This document shows positions 1 to 6,949 of a stretch of DNA of 7,037 bases, piece after piece. The DNA lies in assembly GCA_002714015.1 (NCBI GenBank), contig PAWF01000015.1:35432-42468 (forward strand), in the 5' to 3' direction. The notes below the pieces were generated by a model. That model was not told the DNA's origin, ran no database searches, and was given only the letters and a program-made list of their open reading frames with translations. This stretch comes from Gammaproteobacteria bacterium (GTDB taxonomy: Bacteria > Pseudomonadota > Alphaproteobacteria > UBA828). A program made the position numbers and the translations under genes. Numbering within the stretch: position 1 is the first letter of the stretch; each line of letters starts with the position of its first letter.

Positions 1-391
1 TGCAGCTGGTCTTGACTTAGTAGAAATATCGCCTCTTGCGGACCCACCAGTTTGCAAGATTTTGGACTATGGAAAGTACAAGTATCAGGCACAGAAAAAA
101 GCAGCTCAAGCCCGTAAAAAACAAAAAGTAATTGAAGTCAAGGAAATGAAATTCCGTCCTGGCATTGATGAAGCTGACTATCAAGTCAAATTAAGAAGTA
201 TTCAGCGGTTTTTGGAAGAAGGTGACAAGGTAAAAATCACTATGCGTTTTAGAGGTAGGGAGATGGTTCATCAGGAGCTAGGAACCCAAGTTTTGAAACG
301 GGTTCGTGAGGATATGGAGCGCGTTGGAAAAGTTGAACTGATGCCTAGAACTGAGGGTAAACAGATGATTATGGTGCTTTGTCCACGTTAA
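1..391 (+). CDS. infC: Translation initiation factor IF-3, C-terminal part (5' end outside window)
   Basis: IF3 binds the 30S subunit, keeps it apart from 50S and checks start-codon/initiator-tRNA pairing. The reading frame is open from base 2 and gives 129 residues before TAA. IF3 is usually about 170-180 aa, so roughly the first 45-50 residues lie outside the window. The visible part starts near the end of the N-terminal domain ([22 protein letters not shown]). It then runs through the lysine-rich linker helix ([15 protein letters not shown]) and the whole C-terminal domain (from KEMKFRP to MVLCPR). The TTG at 62 is an internal Leu codon, not a start, because conserved IF3 sequence continues upstream of it. 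The gene opens the infC-rpmI-rplT-pheS-pheT cluster. IF3 genes often use rare start codons for autoregulation, but the start is not visible here. Confidence 0.97.
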   Translation, partial: AAGLDLVEISPLADPPVCKILDYGKYKYQAQKKAAQARKKQKVIEVKEMKFRPGIDEADYQVKLRSIQRFLEEGDKVKITMRFRGREMVHQELGTQVLKRVREDMERVGKVELMPRTEGKQMIMVLCPR

Positions 392-530
392 ATAATTATT
401 ATCTTCAAAAACTATAGCCAACTGGCCTTGCAATATTGCTCACAAACTATTAAAAACCCCATCTTACTGATGACGAGGCTATAGGCATGCCCAATCATTA
501 AAATTGATAGCAACAAAAAAAGAGAGCAAA
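392..530 (+). promoter_or_regulatory. infC-rpmI leader with long-range inverted repeat; candidate L20 operator
   Basis: This 139-nt non-coding gap is the longest inside the cluster. It holds a perfect 8-bp inverted repeat, CTATAGCC (412-419) with GGCTATAG (477-484), enclosing 57 nt. Smaller possible helices are GCC-AACT-GGC (417-426), which competes with the long-range stem, CATC-TTACT-GATG (460-472) and the palindrome GGCATGCC (484-491), whose first base overlaps the 3' arm. In E. coli, L20 represses rpmI-rplT by binding RNA in this region, and Firmicutes carry an L20 leader for the same operon. A similar role here is inferred from position and pairing potential; I did not match a known consensus. 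I see no convincing internal promoter and no hairpin followed by a T-run. Confidence 0.4.
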
Positions 531-728
531 ATGCCTAAGATGAAAACTAAAAGCAGTGCAAAGAAAAGATTTGCTCTGACTGGCGGCGGGAAAATTCGTA
601 GACGCCACGCAAATCACCGCCACAATCTTTCCAAGCAACCCAAAAAGCGTAAGAGAAGTCAGCTCGGCTCCTCTATTATGCGTGACTGTGATGCACAGCT
701 AGTGCGCGGCTGGATGCCGTATTTGTAA
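531..728 (+). CDS. rpmI: 50S ribosomal protein L35
   Basis: L35 is a small basic protein of the large ribosomal subunit. The product is 65 aa, the usual family length. It begins with the characteristic MPKMKTKSSAKKRF, continues with a Lys/Arg/His-rich core (KIRRRHANHRHNLSKQPKKRKR) and ends in WMPYL, comparable to the MPY/LPY ending of other L35 proteins. I chose ATG 531 because it gives the conserved N-terminus. A TTG at 504 would add nine unconserved residues. The Shine-Dalgarno signal is weak (GAGAG around 522-526), which fits translation governed by leader structure, though that is inference. The gene lies between infC and rplT, and its stop is 12 nt before rplT, so the two ribosomal proteins are probably translationally coupled. 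Confidence 0.96.
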   Translation: MPKMKTKSSAKKRFALTGGGKIRRRHANHRHNLSKQPKKRKRSQLGSSIMRDCDAQLVRGWMPYL

Positions 729-740
729 GGGAGATTAGAA

Positions 741-1106
741 ATGGCGCGTGTAAAAAGAGGAACGACTACACATGCTCGACATAAGAAAGTGCTTAAGAAG
801 GCACGAGGCTATCGTGGGCGAGCAAGAACAAATTTTAGAACCGCTATAGAGAGAGTCGAAAAAGGCATGGAATATGCCTACCGTGATCGACGACAGAAAA
901 AAAGAAATTTTAGAGCTCTCTGGATTCAAAGGATTAATGCTGCTGCTCGACTTAATGGAATGACTTACTCCCAGTTTATCCATGGTCTTGATGCAGCCGG
1001 TATACCCCTTGATCGGAAGGTCTTAGCAGACCTAGCTGTTCATGAACCAGTTGCTTTCAAGGCTGTTGTAGACCAGGCGCTAAAAGCACTTGGTAAAAAT
1101 TCATAA
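741..1106 (+). CDS. rplT: 50S ribosomal protein L20
   Basis: L20 binds 23S rRNA early and is needed for 50S assembly. In several bacteria it also represses its own operon by binding the leader mRNA. The product is 121 aa, close to the usual 117-120. It shows the family hallmarks in order: the basic N-terminal extension [35 protein letters not shown], then [25 protein letters not shown], then the C-terminal globular domain ([21 protein letters not shown]). The start is supported by an AAGGGAG Shine-Dalgarno sequence at 727-733 that overlaps the rpmI stop. The TAA stop is followed at once by an ATG (1107), which opens the short candidate leader ORF described separately. Confidence 0.98.
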   Translation: MARVKRGTTTHARHKKVLKKARGYRGRARTNFRTAIERVEKGMEYAYRDRRQKKRNFRALWIQRINAAARLNGMTYSQFIHGLDAAGIPLDRKVLADLAVHEPVAFKAVVDQALKALGKNS

Positions 1107-1148
1107 ATGAGCCTGATCCGTTGGTGGGCATTGCCCACAAAAGGTTAG
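1107..1148 (+). CDS. Candidate 13-aa leader peptide with tandem Trp codons (MSLIRWWALPTKG)
   Basis: This is a short ORF whose ATG directly follows the rplT TAA (TAAATG), so terminating ribosomes could reinitiate without their own strong Shine-Dalgarno site. Codons 6 and 7 are TGG TGG (1122-1127). They run into the 5' arm of the 1124-1138 hairpin, as in attenuation-type leader peptides where a ribosome stalled on a scarce charged tRNA changes downstream folding. The TAG at 1146-1148 lies 21 nt before the pheS start. Enterobacterial pheST is controlled by the Phe-rich leader PheM, but this peptide has no Phe. A Trp-sensing leader before pheST is therefore unexpected. The ORF is very short and could be fortuitous, so it is listed as a candidate only. 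Confidence 0.35.
   Translation: MSLIRWWALPTKG
1124..1138 (+). promoter_or_regulatory. Hairpin in the rplT-pheS spacer
   Basis: GTGGGC (1124-1129) and GCCCAC (1133-1138) form a perfect 6-bp GC-rich stem with a 3-nt ATT loop. It is followed by AAAAGG, not a T-run, so it is not a standard intrinsic terminator on the plus strand. The 5' arm overlaps the tandem Trp codons of the short ORF. TGGGCA (1125-1130) can alternatively pair with TGCCCA (1164-1169), just before the pheS start codon, so two exclusive folds are possible. The pairing is seen in the sequence; the regulatory role is inferred. Confidence 0.5.
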
Positions 1149-1157
1149 CTCTCTTAT

Positions 1158-1162
1158 AGGAG
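1158..1162 (+). promoter_or_regulatory. Shine-Dalgarno site that fixes the pheS GTG start
   Basis: AGGAG sits 7 nt before GTG 1170. It is the reason to choose this non-ATG start, since the first in-frame ATG is about 43 codons inside conserved PheS sequence. CTCT (1151-1154) could pair with GGAG (1159-1162, including one G-U pair) around a TATA loop and partly hide the site. Confidence 0.75.
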
Positions 1163-1169
1163 TTGCCCA

Positions 1170-2249
1170 GTGCAGCATGAGCTTTCTGGTTTGCGGGATA
1201 ACATAATCTCTGAAATTAAAAATGCATCTAGCCTTGCAGAGCTTGAGGTTGCTCGGGTTAGCGCCTTAGGGAAAAAAGGTAAGCTGACAGAGTTAATGAA
1301 AGAACTTAGTAAAATTGGAGATGAAGAACGCCGAAATATTGGCAGTGAATTAAATAATTTTAAGAAAGAAATTATTACTCTAATTGAGATAAGAAAAAGG
1401 CAATTTGAGTCAGCCGCTTTAAACGCTAAGCTTGCAGAAGAATCAATAGACGTAACTTTACCTTCACGAGCAGATAGTATGGGTTCCATTCATCCTGTAA
1501 GTCAGGTAATTGAAGAAATGATTACAATCTTCTGTGATATGGGCTTTGTAATTGCTTCAGGACCTGAAATAGAAGAGGATTTCTATAACTTTACAGCCTT
1601 AAATATTCCTCCTGAGCACCCGGCTCGTCAAATGCATGATACGTTTTATCTAGGTGAAGGACAAAAAAGCGATAAAAAACTTTTACGTACGCATACTTCC
1701 CCTGTGCAAGTTCGGACAATGATTGCGGGTCATCCACCTTTTAGAATAATCGCTCCAGGGAGAACCTATCGTAAAGATTACGATATTACTCACACGCCAA
1801 TGTTTCATCAAATTGAGGGCTTAGTAATTGATGAGAAAACTCATTTAGGACACCTTAAAGGCTGTTTAGCTGATTTTGTAAAAGCATTTTTTGAGGTTCA
1901 AGATTTACCTTTACGTTTTCGTCCCAGTTACTTCCCTTTTACAGAGCCATCTGCAGAAATGGATATTGGTTGTTCACGTAATGCTGGTCAACTAAAGCTA
2001 GGTGGTGGGGAAGATTGGATGGAAATATTAGGGTGTGGAATGGTAAACCCAAAAGTATTAGAGGCATCCGGTGTTAACTCAGATAGATATCAAGGATTTG
2101 CTTTTGGTCTTGGTGTTGAAAGAGCAGCAATGCTGAAATATGGTATTCCAGATCTTCGGGCATTTTTTGACTCAGATATAAGGTGGTTAAGGCATTATGG
2201 GTTTGGTTCCCTTGATATCCCTTCTTTATTATCGGGACTCAGCCGATGA
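1170..2249 (+). CDS. pheS: Phenylalanyl-tRNA synthetase alpha subunit
   Basis: PheS is the catalytic subunit of the cytoplasmic (alpha-beta)2 class II enzyme that charges tRNA-Phe with phenylalanine using ATP. At 359 aa the length is normal for this group. Residues 1-95 form the N-terminal coiled-coil that contacts tRNA (ALGKKGKLTELMKEL). The catalytic core follows, with SIHPVSQVIEEM near 106-117, RTHTS at 173-177 and motif 2 at 191-217 (FRIIAPGRTYRKDYD...HQIEG). Phe-pocket sequence FRPSYFPFTEPS is at 250-261 and motif 3 at 309-325 (GFAFGLGVERAAMLKYG). Ala311 in GFAFG corresponds to the alanine known to set substrate size specificity in E. coli PheS. Start is GTG with a well-spaced AGGAG. The stop overlaps the pheT start (ATGA), indicating coupled synthesis of the two subunits. 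Confidence 0.98.
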   Translation: MQHELSGLRDNIISEIKNASSLAELEVARVSALGKKGKLTELMKELSKIGDEERRNIGSELNNFKKEIITLIEIRKRQFESAALNAKLAEESIDVTLPSRADSMGSIHPVSQVIEEMITIFCDMGFVIASGPEIEEDFYNFTALNIPPEHPARQMHDTFYLGEGQKSDKKLLRTHTSPVQVRTMIAGHPPFRIIAPGRTYRKDYDITHTPMFHQIEGLVIDEKTHLGHLKGCLADFVKAFFEVQDLPLRFRPSYFPFTEPSAEMDIGCSRNAGQLKLGGGEDWMEILGCGMVNPKVLEASGVNSDRYQGFAFGLGVERAAMLKYGIPDLRAFFDSDIRWLRHYGFGSLDIPSLLSGLSR

Positions 2250-4651
2250 AATTTCCTTTGTCATGGCTTAGGGACCACCTAGAGACTAATGCTGACCTTG
2301 AAGAAATTACAGATAAGCTTACTTCATTGGGTCTAGAAGTAGAAAACGTCAATGACCCTGGAGAAGAGCTAAAAAATTTTGTTGTTGGGATTATAGTGGA
2401 AGCTGTTCCTCATCCAAATGCAGATAGATTAAAAATATGCAGGGTTAATACAGGAGGAGAAATAGTCCAAGTTGTTTGTGGTGCTCCGAATGCCAGAAAT
2501 GGAATAAAAGGTGTTTTTGCTCCATCTGGAGTGACTATTCCTGGAACTGGTGCTGAACTAAAGAAAACCAAAATCCGCGGAATTGAGAGTAATGGCATGC
2601 TCTGCTCAGAGTTAGAGTTAACTTTGTCGGATCAACATGAAGGTATAATTGAATTACCTGCCGATTCTATTATTGGAGAAAATGTTTCAAAAATTTTAGG
2701 TTTAGATGATCCAATTATAGATATTGCTATTACCCCAAATCGTGCCGATTGTTTAGGTGTGGCGGGTATAGCCAGAGATCTAGCAGCATCTGGCTTAGGT
2801 AGAGTGTGTACACCCATAATTGAAAAAGTAGAGGGAAGTTTTAGGAGTCCAATTAGAGTTAAACTAGACCTTTCAGAAAAACAAAGTAAAGCATGCCCTT
2901 TATTCATAACACGTTATATTAGGGGGGTAAAAAACAAACAAAGCCCGGAATGGCTTCAGAAGAGATTGATGGCTATCGGTCTAAGACCAATTTCAGCAAT
3001 TGTAGATATTACAAATTATATAACCTTTGACCGTAATCGACCAACTCATGCATTTGATGCTGACAGATTAAAAGGAAATGAGTTGTCAGTGAGAATTATG
3101 TCTGGAACTCAATCTTTTGATGCATTAAATGAAAAGTCTTATAAACTTGAGGATGAGATGACAGTCATTCAAGACTCAGGAGGTGTGGTTAGTTTAGCAG
3201 GTGTGATTGGTGGAGAAAAAACAGGCTGTATTGAGAGTACGGAGAATATTTTGCTAGAAATAGCTATTTTTGATCCGGTTAGAACAGCAACTACAGGGCG
3301 TAAATTAGGCATTGATAGCGATGCAAGATACCGATTCGAAAGGGGTGTTGACCCAGCGTTTGCTAAGGACGGAATGGAATTAGCTACTAAGATGGTTTTG
3401 GAGTTTTGTGGGGGTGTGGCTAGCGAAATTAATGTTGTAGGTTCGGAGCCTATCTGGGAGCGTGAAATAAGTTATAACCCACAAAAAATTTATTCCCTTG
3501 GTGGGCTAAAACTTAAAAATTCAGATAATTTTGCAATACTTAACGCTTTAGGGTTTGAGTATAAACAAAAGGAAAAAGGGTTTGTTGTAGTTCCTCCATC
3601 ATGGCGTGCTGATGTTGAGGGTGAAGCAGATCTAGTTGAAGAAGTCCTCAGAGTTTATGGATATGAAAAAATACCTACAATTTCTCTTCCAAGAAGTAAG
3701 GTTAATATAGTTGCAAAATTGCCTCTTATGGAAAAAAGAGTTAGCCGAGCACGAAGAGCTCTCGCAAGTCGTGGGCTTTTAGAGACTTTGACATATTCGT
3801 TTATGTCAAAAGCTATAGCTTCAAAATTTGGTGGTGTATCTGATGAGCTAGTTCTTGCAAATCCAATCAGCGCAGAATTAGATGCAATGAGACCATCAAT
3901 CCTTCCAAATCTAATTGAGTCTTATAAACGTAATTCAGACCGTGGTTATACGGATATCGGGTTTTTTGAGATTGGGCCTCAGTTTGAAGGTGATGCGCCA
4001 GAAGCGCAAAGATATGTTGCAAGTGGGATTAGAGGAGGGAATTTCGAAGCACGTCACTGGCAAGGTGATTTACGTAAAGTTGATACTTTTGATGCTAAGG
4101 CTGATTCTGTAGCAGCTTTAGAGGCTGCGGGGGCACCAGTTAATAAAATTCAAATCAGCCAATCTTCTCCAGAGTGGTATCACCCAGGGCGATCTGGAGA
4201 GTTTAGACTAGGTTCAAAAATTCTTGGTTTTTTTGGAGAAATACATCCTACAATTTTGTCAGAGTTTGATCTCCAAGGACCCTTGGTTGGGTTTGAAGCT
4301 TTTATAGACTCTATTCCTGCACCAAGAGCTAAGTCAGGAACAACTCGTCCAGCTTTAAATGCATCAGATTATCAAGCGGTAGAGAGAGATTTTGCATTTA
4401 TTATAAAAGAGGAGATTCCTGCTCAAGAAGTTATAAGAGCAACTAGAGGGGTTGAGAAAGATCTAATAACTGATGTTATGGTTTTCGACCTTTACTCTGG
4501 TCCAGGGATAGAAACTGGTTTCAAGTCTATAGGTATAACAATTAGGCTACAGCCTAAAGATAAAACTTTTCTAGATGAGGACATTGATTCAGTAGTAAAG
4601 AAAATAGTTGATAATGTTCATCGTCATACGGGAGGAATTTTAAGAACTTGA
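2246..4651 (+). CDS. pheT: Phenylalanyl-tRNA synthetase beta subunit
   Basis: PheT pairs with PheS, binds tRNA-Phe and carries the editing site that removes mischarged Tyr. The 801 aa match the full-length bacterial form. Visible parts in order are: the EMAP/Trbp111-like tRNA-binding domain, about 40-150 (HPNADRL 56-62, VCGAPN 77-82, GMLCSE 117-122); TPNRADCLG at 163-171; the B3/4 editing region, about 210-390 (VDITNY 253-258, RPTHAFDADRL 265-275, LAGVIGGE 317-324, RYRFERGVDP 361-370); the B5 domain with PSWRADVEGEADLVEEVLRVYGYEKIP ending at 477; a degenerate synthetase-like core; and a C-terminal ferredoxin-fold anticodon-binding domain from about 708. The start overlaps the pheS stop by 4 nt and has only a weak Shine-Dalgarno sequence, consistent with coupling. 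No ihfA follows, unlike in E. coli. Confidence 0.98.
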   Translation: MKFPLSWLRDHLETNADLEEITDKLTSLGLEVENVNDPGEELKNFVVGIIVEAVPHPNADRLKICRVNTGGEIVQVVCGAPNARNGIKGVFAPSGVTIPGTGAELKKTKIRGIESNGMLCSELELTLSDQHEGIIELPADSIIGENVSKILGLDDPIIDIAITPNRADCLGVAGIARDLAASGLGRVCTPIIEKVEGSFRSPIRVKLDLSEKQSKACPLFITRYIRGVKNKQSPEWLQKRLMAIGLRPISAIVDITNYITFDRNRPTHAFDADRLKGNELSVRIMSGTQSFDALNEKSYKLEDEMTVIQDSGGVVSLAGVIGGEKTGCIESTENILLEIAIFDPVRTATTGRKLGIDSDARYRFERGVDPAFAKDGMELATKMVLEFCGGVASEINVVGSEPIWEREISYNPQKIYSLGGLKLKNSDNFAILNALGFEYKQKEKGFVVVPPSWRADVEGEADLVEEVLRVYGYEKIPTISLPRSKVNIVAKLPLMEKRVSRARRALASRGLLETLTYSFMSKAIASKFGGVSDELVLANPISAELDAMRPSILPNLIESYKRNSDRGYTDIGFFEIGPQFEGDAPEAQRYVASGIRGGNFEARHWQGDLRKVDTFDAKADSVAALEAAGAPVNKIQISQSSPEWYHPGRSGEFRLGSKILGFFGEIHPTILSEFDLQGPLVGFEAFIDSIPAPRAKSGTTRPALNASDYQAVERDFAFIIKEEIPAQEVIRATRGVEKDLITDVMVFDLYSGPGIETGFKSIGITIRLQPKDKTFLDEDIDSVVKKIVDNVHRHTGGILRT

Positions 4652-4696
4652 TCTATATATTTGTCATCCACAGCTTAGCGTGAATTTGCTAAAAAA

Positions 4697-6499
4697 ATGA
4701 CTGATCTTTCTCATATTCGAAATTTCTCGATTGTAGCGCATATTGACCACGGTAAGTCTACTTTAGCAGATAGGCTAATCCAGGTGTGTGGTGGCTTAGA
4801 AGATAGAGAAATGAGAAGTCAGGTTCTTGACTCCATGGATTTAGAGCGAGAGCGTGGAATTACTATAAAAGCACAGACAGTTCGTCTTAAATACAAATCA
4901 GAAAATGGAATTGAATATATTCTAAATTTATTAGATACCCCAGGTCATGTTGACTTTGCATATGAAGTCAGTAGGTCTCTGGCTGCTTGTGAGGGGTCTT
5001 TATTAGTGGTTGATGCAACTCAGGGCGTGGAAGCGCAAACTCTTGCTAATACTTATTTAGCAATTGATTCTGATCATGAGATTATACCTGTACTAAATAA
5101 GATTGATCTTCCATCCGCTGAGCCAGATCGTATAGTAAAGCAAATAGAGGAAGTAATTGGGATTGATTCTTCTAATGCTTTGCCCATTTCAGCAAAAACT
5201 GGACAGGGAATGAAGGCTGTACTTGAGGCGTTGGTTGCAAAGTTGCCAGCACCTAGAGGAGACACAAATGCCCCACTAAAGGCAATGCTGGTAGATAGTT
5301 GGTATGATGCATATCTTGGTGTCGTAATATTAGTTAGAATTGTGGATGGTATAATTACTAAAGGTATGAATATCCGAATGATGTCTTCTGGTAACCGTCA
5401 TAATATTGAAAAAGTTGGTATTTTTACCCCAAAGACAATTGATGTAGATACCCTAAGTGCTGGTGAAATAGGATTTATTACAGCAAGCATTAAAGATGTC
5501 TCAGATTGTGAAGTGGGAGATACAATTACAGATGAAAAAAACCCTGCTCAAGAAGCATTACCTGGCTTTCAGCCAACTCAACCTGTTGTTTTTTGCGGGC
5601 TTTTTCCCTCAGATAGCGCAGAATATGATAGGCTAAGAGAAAGTTTGTCTAGATTACGCCTTAATGATTCAAGTTTTGTGTTTGATGCTGAGTCTTCTCC
5701 AGCACTTGGTTTCGGGTTCCGATGCGGTTTTCTTGGGTTACTGCATTTGGAAATTGTTCAGGAACGTCTTGAACGTGAATTTGGACTTGAACTTGTTGCT
5801 ACAGCACCATCAGTAATTTACAAGCTCAACTTAACTACAGGTGAGGCTGTTGAATTACATAATCCAGCTGATATGCCTGACCCCACTCGTATAAAAGTAA
5901 TTGAGGAGCCTTGGATCAAGGCAACTATATTAGTACCTGATGAGTATCTAGGTCCTGTATTATCTCTTTGTGAGGAGAAAAGAGGAAATCAAATAGACTT
6001 AACTTATGCAGGTAATAGAGCAATGGTTGTATATAGCTTGCCTTTGAATGAAGTCGTTTTTGATTTTTATGATCGCTTGAAATCTGCGTCCCGAGGTTAT
6101 GCGAGCTTTGATTATCAAATTGATTCTTACCAGAAGAGTGACTTAGTTAAGCTAAATATCTTAATTAATGGTGAGAGTGTTGATGCTTTGGCAATGATTG
6201 TGCATAGAAACTATGCTGAATCTAGAGGTCGTGCACTATGCCAAAGACTTAAAAGCCTCGTACCCCGACAACTTTTTAAGATTGCTATTCAGGCAGCAAT
6301 AGGCGGTAAAGTTGTTGCAAGAGAAACAGTTAGTGCATTAAGAAAAGATGTAACAGCAAAATGTTATGGTGGAGATGTAAGTCGAAAGCGTAAGTTATTA
6401 GATAGACAAAAGCGCGGAAAAAAAAGAATGAGACAAATAGGTAATGTTGAAATTCCCCAAGAAGCTTTTCTTGCAGCACTAAAAATGGATAAAGAATAA
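4697..6499 (+). CDS. lepA: Elongation factor 4 (LepA), ribosome-associated translational GTPase
   Basis: LepA/EF4 is a conserved EF-G-like GTPase that acts on ribosomes; back-translocation and roles in initiation or 30S biogenesis have been proposed. The 600 aa equal the usual length (E. coli 599). GTPase motifs are all intact: G1 AHIDHGKST 14-22, G2 RGITIKAQ 53-60, G3 DTPGH 80-84 with the catalytic-type His84, G4 NKID 134-137 and G5 SAK 165-167. Domain II, the EF-G-like domains ([22 protein letters not shown]) and the LepA-specific C-terminal domain ([24 protein letters not shown]) follow. ATG 4697 gives the normal N-terminus. The 45-nt gap from pheT holds no clear Shine-Dalgarno sequence; AAAAAA precedes the ATG. 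Cotranscription with pheT is possible but not shown. The 3' end faces a convergent gene 9 nt away. Confidence 0.98.
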   Translation: MTDLSHIRNFSIVAHIDHGKSTLADRLIQVCGGLEDREMRSQVLDSMDLERERGITIKAQTVRLKYKSENGIEYILNLLDTPGHVDFAYEVSRSLAACEGSLLVVDATQGVEAQTLANTYLAIDSDHEIIPVLNKIDLPSAEPDRIVKQIEEVIGIDSSNALPISAKTGQGMKAVLEALVAKLPAPRGDTNAPLKAMLVDSWYDAYLGVVILVRIVDGIITKGMNIRMMSSGNRHNIEKVGIFTPKTIDVDTLSAGEIGFITASIKDVSDCEVGDTITDEKNPAQEALPGFQPTQPVVFCGLFPSDSAEYDRLRESLSRLRLNDSSFVFDAESSPALGFGFRCGFLGLLHLEIVQERLEREFGLELVATAPSVIYKLNLTTGEAVELHNPADMPDPTRIKVIEEPWIKATILVPDEYLGPVLSLCEEKRGNQIDLTYAGNRAMVVYSLPLNEVVFDFYDRLKSASRGYASFDYQIDSYQKSDLVKLNILINGESVDALAMIVHRNYAESRGRALCQRLKSLVPRQLFKIAIQAAIGGKVVARETVSALRKDVTAKCYGGDVSRKRKLLDRQKRGKKRMRQIGNVEIPQEAFLAALKMDKE

Positions 6500-6508
6500 A
6501 TGATATTA

Positions 6509-6820
6509 TTAGTGCCTTTTGCTTAAATCCAATCTTATTTTAAATCTAATCATTAGTGCTGATATTCCTAAAATAAGGGGTAGAGTCCAAGCTGGGAGAG
6601 TAAGTATAGGAAATAAAAACTCCCACCAGAGCCATTGCCAAGTATATTTCTCAACTAACGCTTGGAAGCCAACCAGGCTATTTATATGTATTTTTGCCCA
6701 TAGCTCTCCACCGCTTAATAGCTCATAATGCCAGTTTAAAGTTGCAATATAAACTTCATAACCCCAGGTGAATGCTGCTAAAATCAAAAATACTAAACTC
6801 AACCAAGATATTAATTTCAT
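6509..6820 (-). CDS. Small Trp-rich membrane protein of unknown function
   Basis: This 103-aa protein is not assigned to a named family. It starts with a hydrophobic segment (about residues 4-26, SWLSLVFLILAAFTWGYEVYI) that could be a membrane anchor or uncleaved signal. A polar middle follows (HYELLSGGELWAKIHINSLVGFQALVEKY), then a second long hydrophobic stretch at about 63-92 (WLWWEFLFPILTLPAWTLPLILGISALMI) and a basic tail (RFKIRLDLSKRH). Nine of 103 residues are Trp, with WQWLWW at 61-66. The GELW...SL..FQ..V.KY.W..LW...L.P...LPAW pattern resembles small hypothetical proteins I associate with alphaproteobacteria, but this is from memory and unchecked. ATG 6820 has AAGGA 4 nt upstream. 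The longest plus-strand ORF across it (6519-6728) lacks these gene-like properties. It lies tail-to-tail with lepA. Confidence 0.75.
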   Translation of the reverse strand: MKLISWLSLVFLILAAFTWGYEVYIATLNWHYELLSGGELWAKIHINSLVGFQALVEKYTWQWLWWEFLFPILTLPAWTLPLILGISALMIRFKIRLDLSKRH

Positions 6821-6824
6821 ATTA

Positions 6825-6829
6825 TCCTT
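6825..6829 (-). promoter_or_regulatory. Shine-Dalgarno site of the small membrane protein
   Basis: On the minus strand AAGGA precedes the ATG at 6820 by 4 nt. The spacing is short but usable, and it supports this start and the reality of the gene. Confidence 0.55.
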
Positions 6830-6910
6830 GAGATATATTAGATGATTAATACGTTGATAGTCAGGGTTATCTTGTTATAGATGAAACAAAATTAACAATA
6901 ATTTCGACTT

Positions 6911-6940
6911 TTGCGGAACCTATATAACCTAGTATATATT
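6911..6940 (+). promoter_or_regulatory. Probable promoter of tRNA-Ser
   Basis: TTGCGG (6911-6916, 4 of 6 matches to the -35 consensus) is followed after 18 nt by TATATT (6935-6940). This would place the transcription start near 6947, a few bases before the tRNA, as is common for single tRNA genes. TATAAT at 6940-6945 is a better -10 match but would start transcription inside the mature tRNA and lacks a well-placed -35. The surrounding sequence is AT-rich, so chance matches are likely. Confidence 0.4.
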
Positions 6941-6949
6941 ATAATTATA

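Noticed and set aside
428..456. TTGCAA ... TAAAAA as a promoter in the infC-rpmI gap
   Set aside because: The -10 is poor, and AT-rich DNA gives many such matches; not enough to call an internal promoter.
735..983. Minus-strand ORF opposite rplT; similar ones lie opposite pheS (1154-1489), pheT (2410-2598, 2632-2907) and lepA (5074-5265)
   Set aside because: All are antisense to strongly recognised genes, with no ribosome-binding site or gene-like composition noted.
3915..4112. 65-codon plus-strand ORF inside pheT
   Set aside because: It is out of frame within conserved PheT sequence, has no ribosome-binding site, and its product has no recognisable features. It is a shadow frame.
4680..4700. 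GTG mini-ORF (VNLLKK) ending in TGA that overlaps the lepA ATG
   Set aside because: It is too short, has no ribosome-binding site, and overlaps arise readily in A-rich sequence.
6500..6526. Eight-codon ORF MILLVPFA starting directly after the lepA stop (TAAATG)
   Set aside because: It mimics the arrangement after rplT, but there is no hairpin, no repeated codon and no downstream plus-strand gene close enough to regulate. Probably chance.
6519..6728. Plus-strand ORF of 69 codons opposite the small membrane protein
   Set aside because: The minus-strand frame is longer, has a Shine-Dalgarno site and makes a coherent membrane protein; this frame looks like its complement.
6835..6864. Minus-strand CTGACT (6859-6864) and TAATAT (6835-6840), 18 nt apart, as a promoter for the small membrane protein
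   Set aside because: Both elements match the consensus only partly, and the start would fall almost on the Shine-Dalgarno site. It is left uncalled, although this gene needs some promoter in 6821-6949.
6889..6904. AAATTA-ACAA-TAATTT inverted repeat upstream of tRNA-Ser
   Set aside because: The stem is only A-T pairs in AT-rich sequence; weak and expected by chance.
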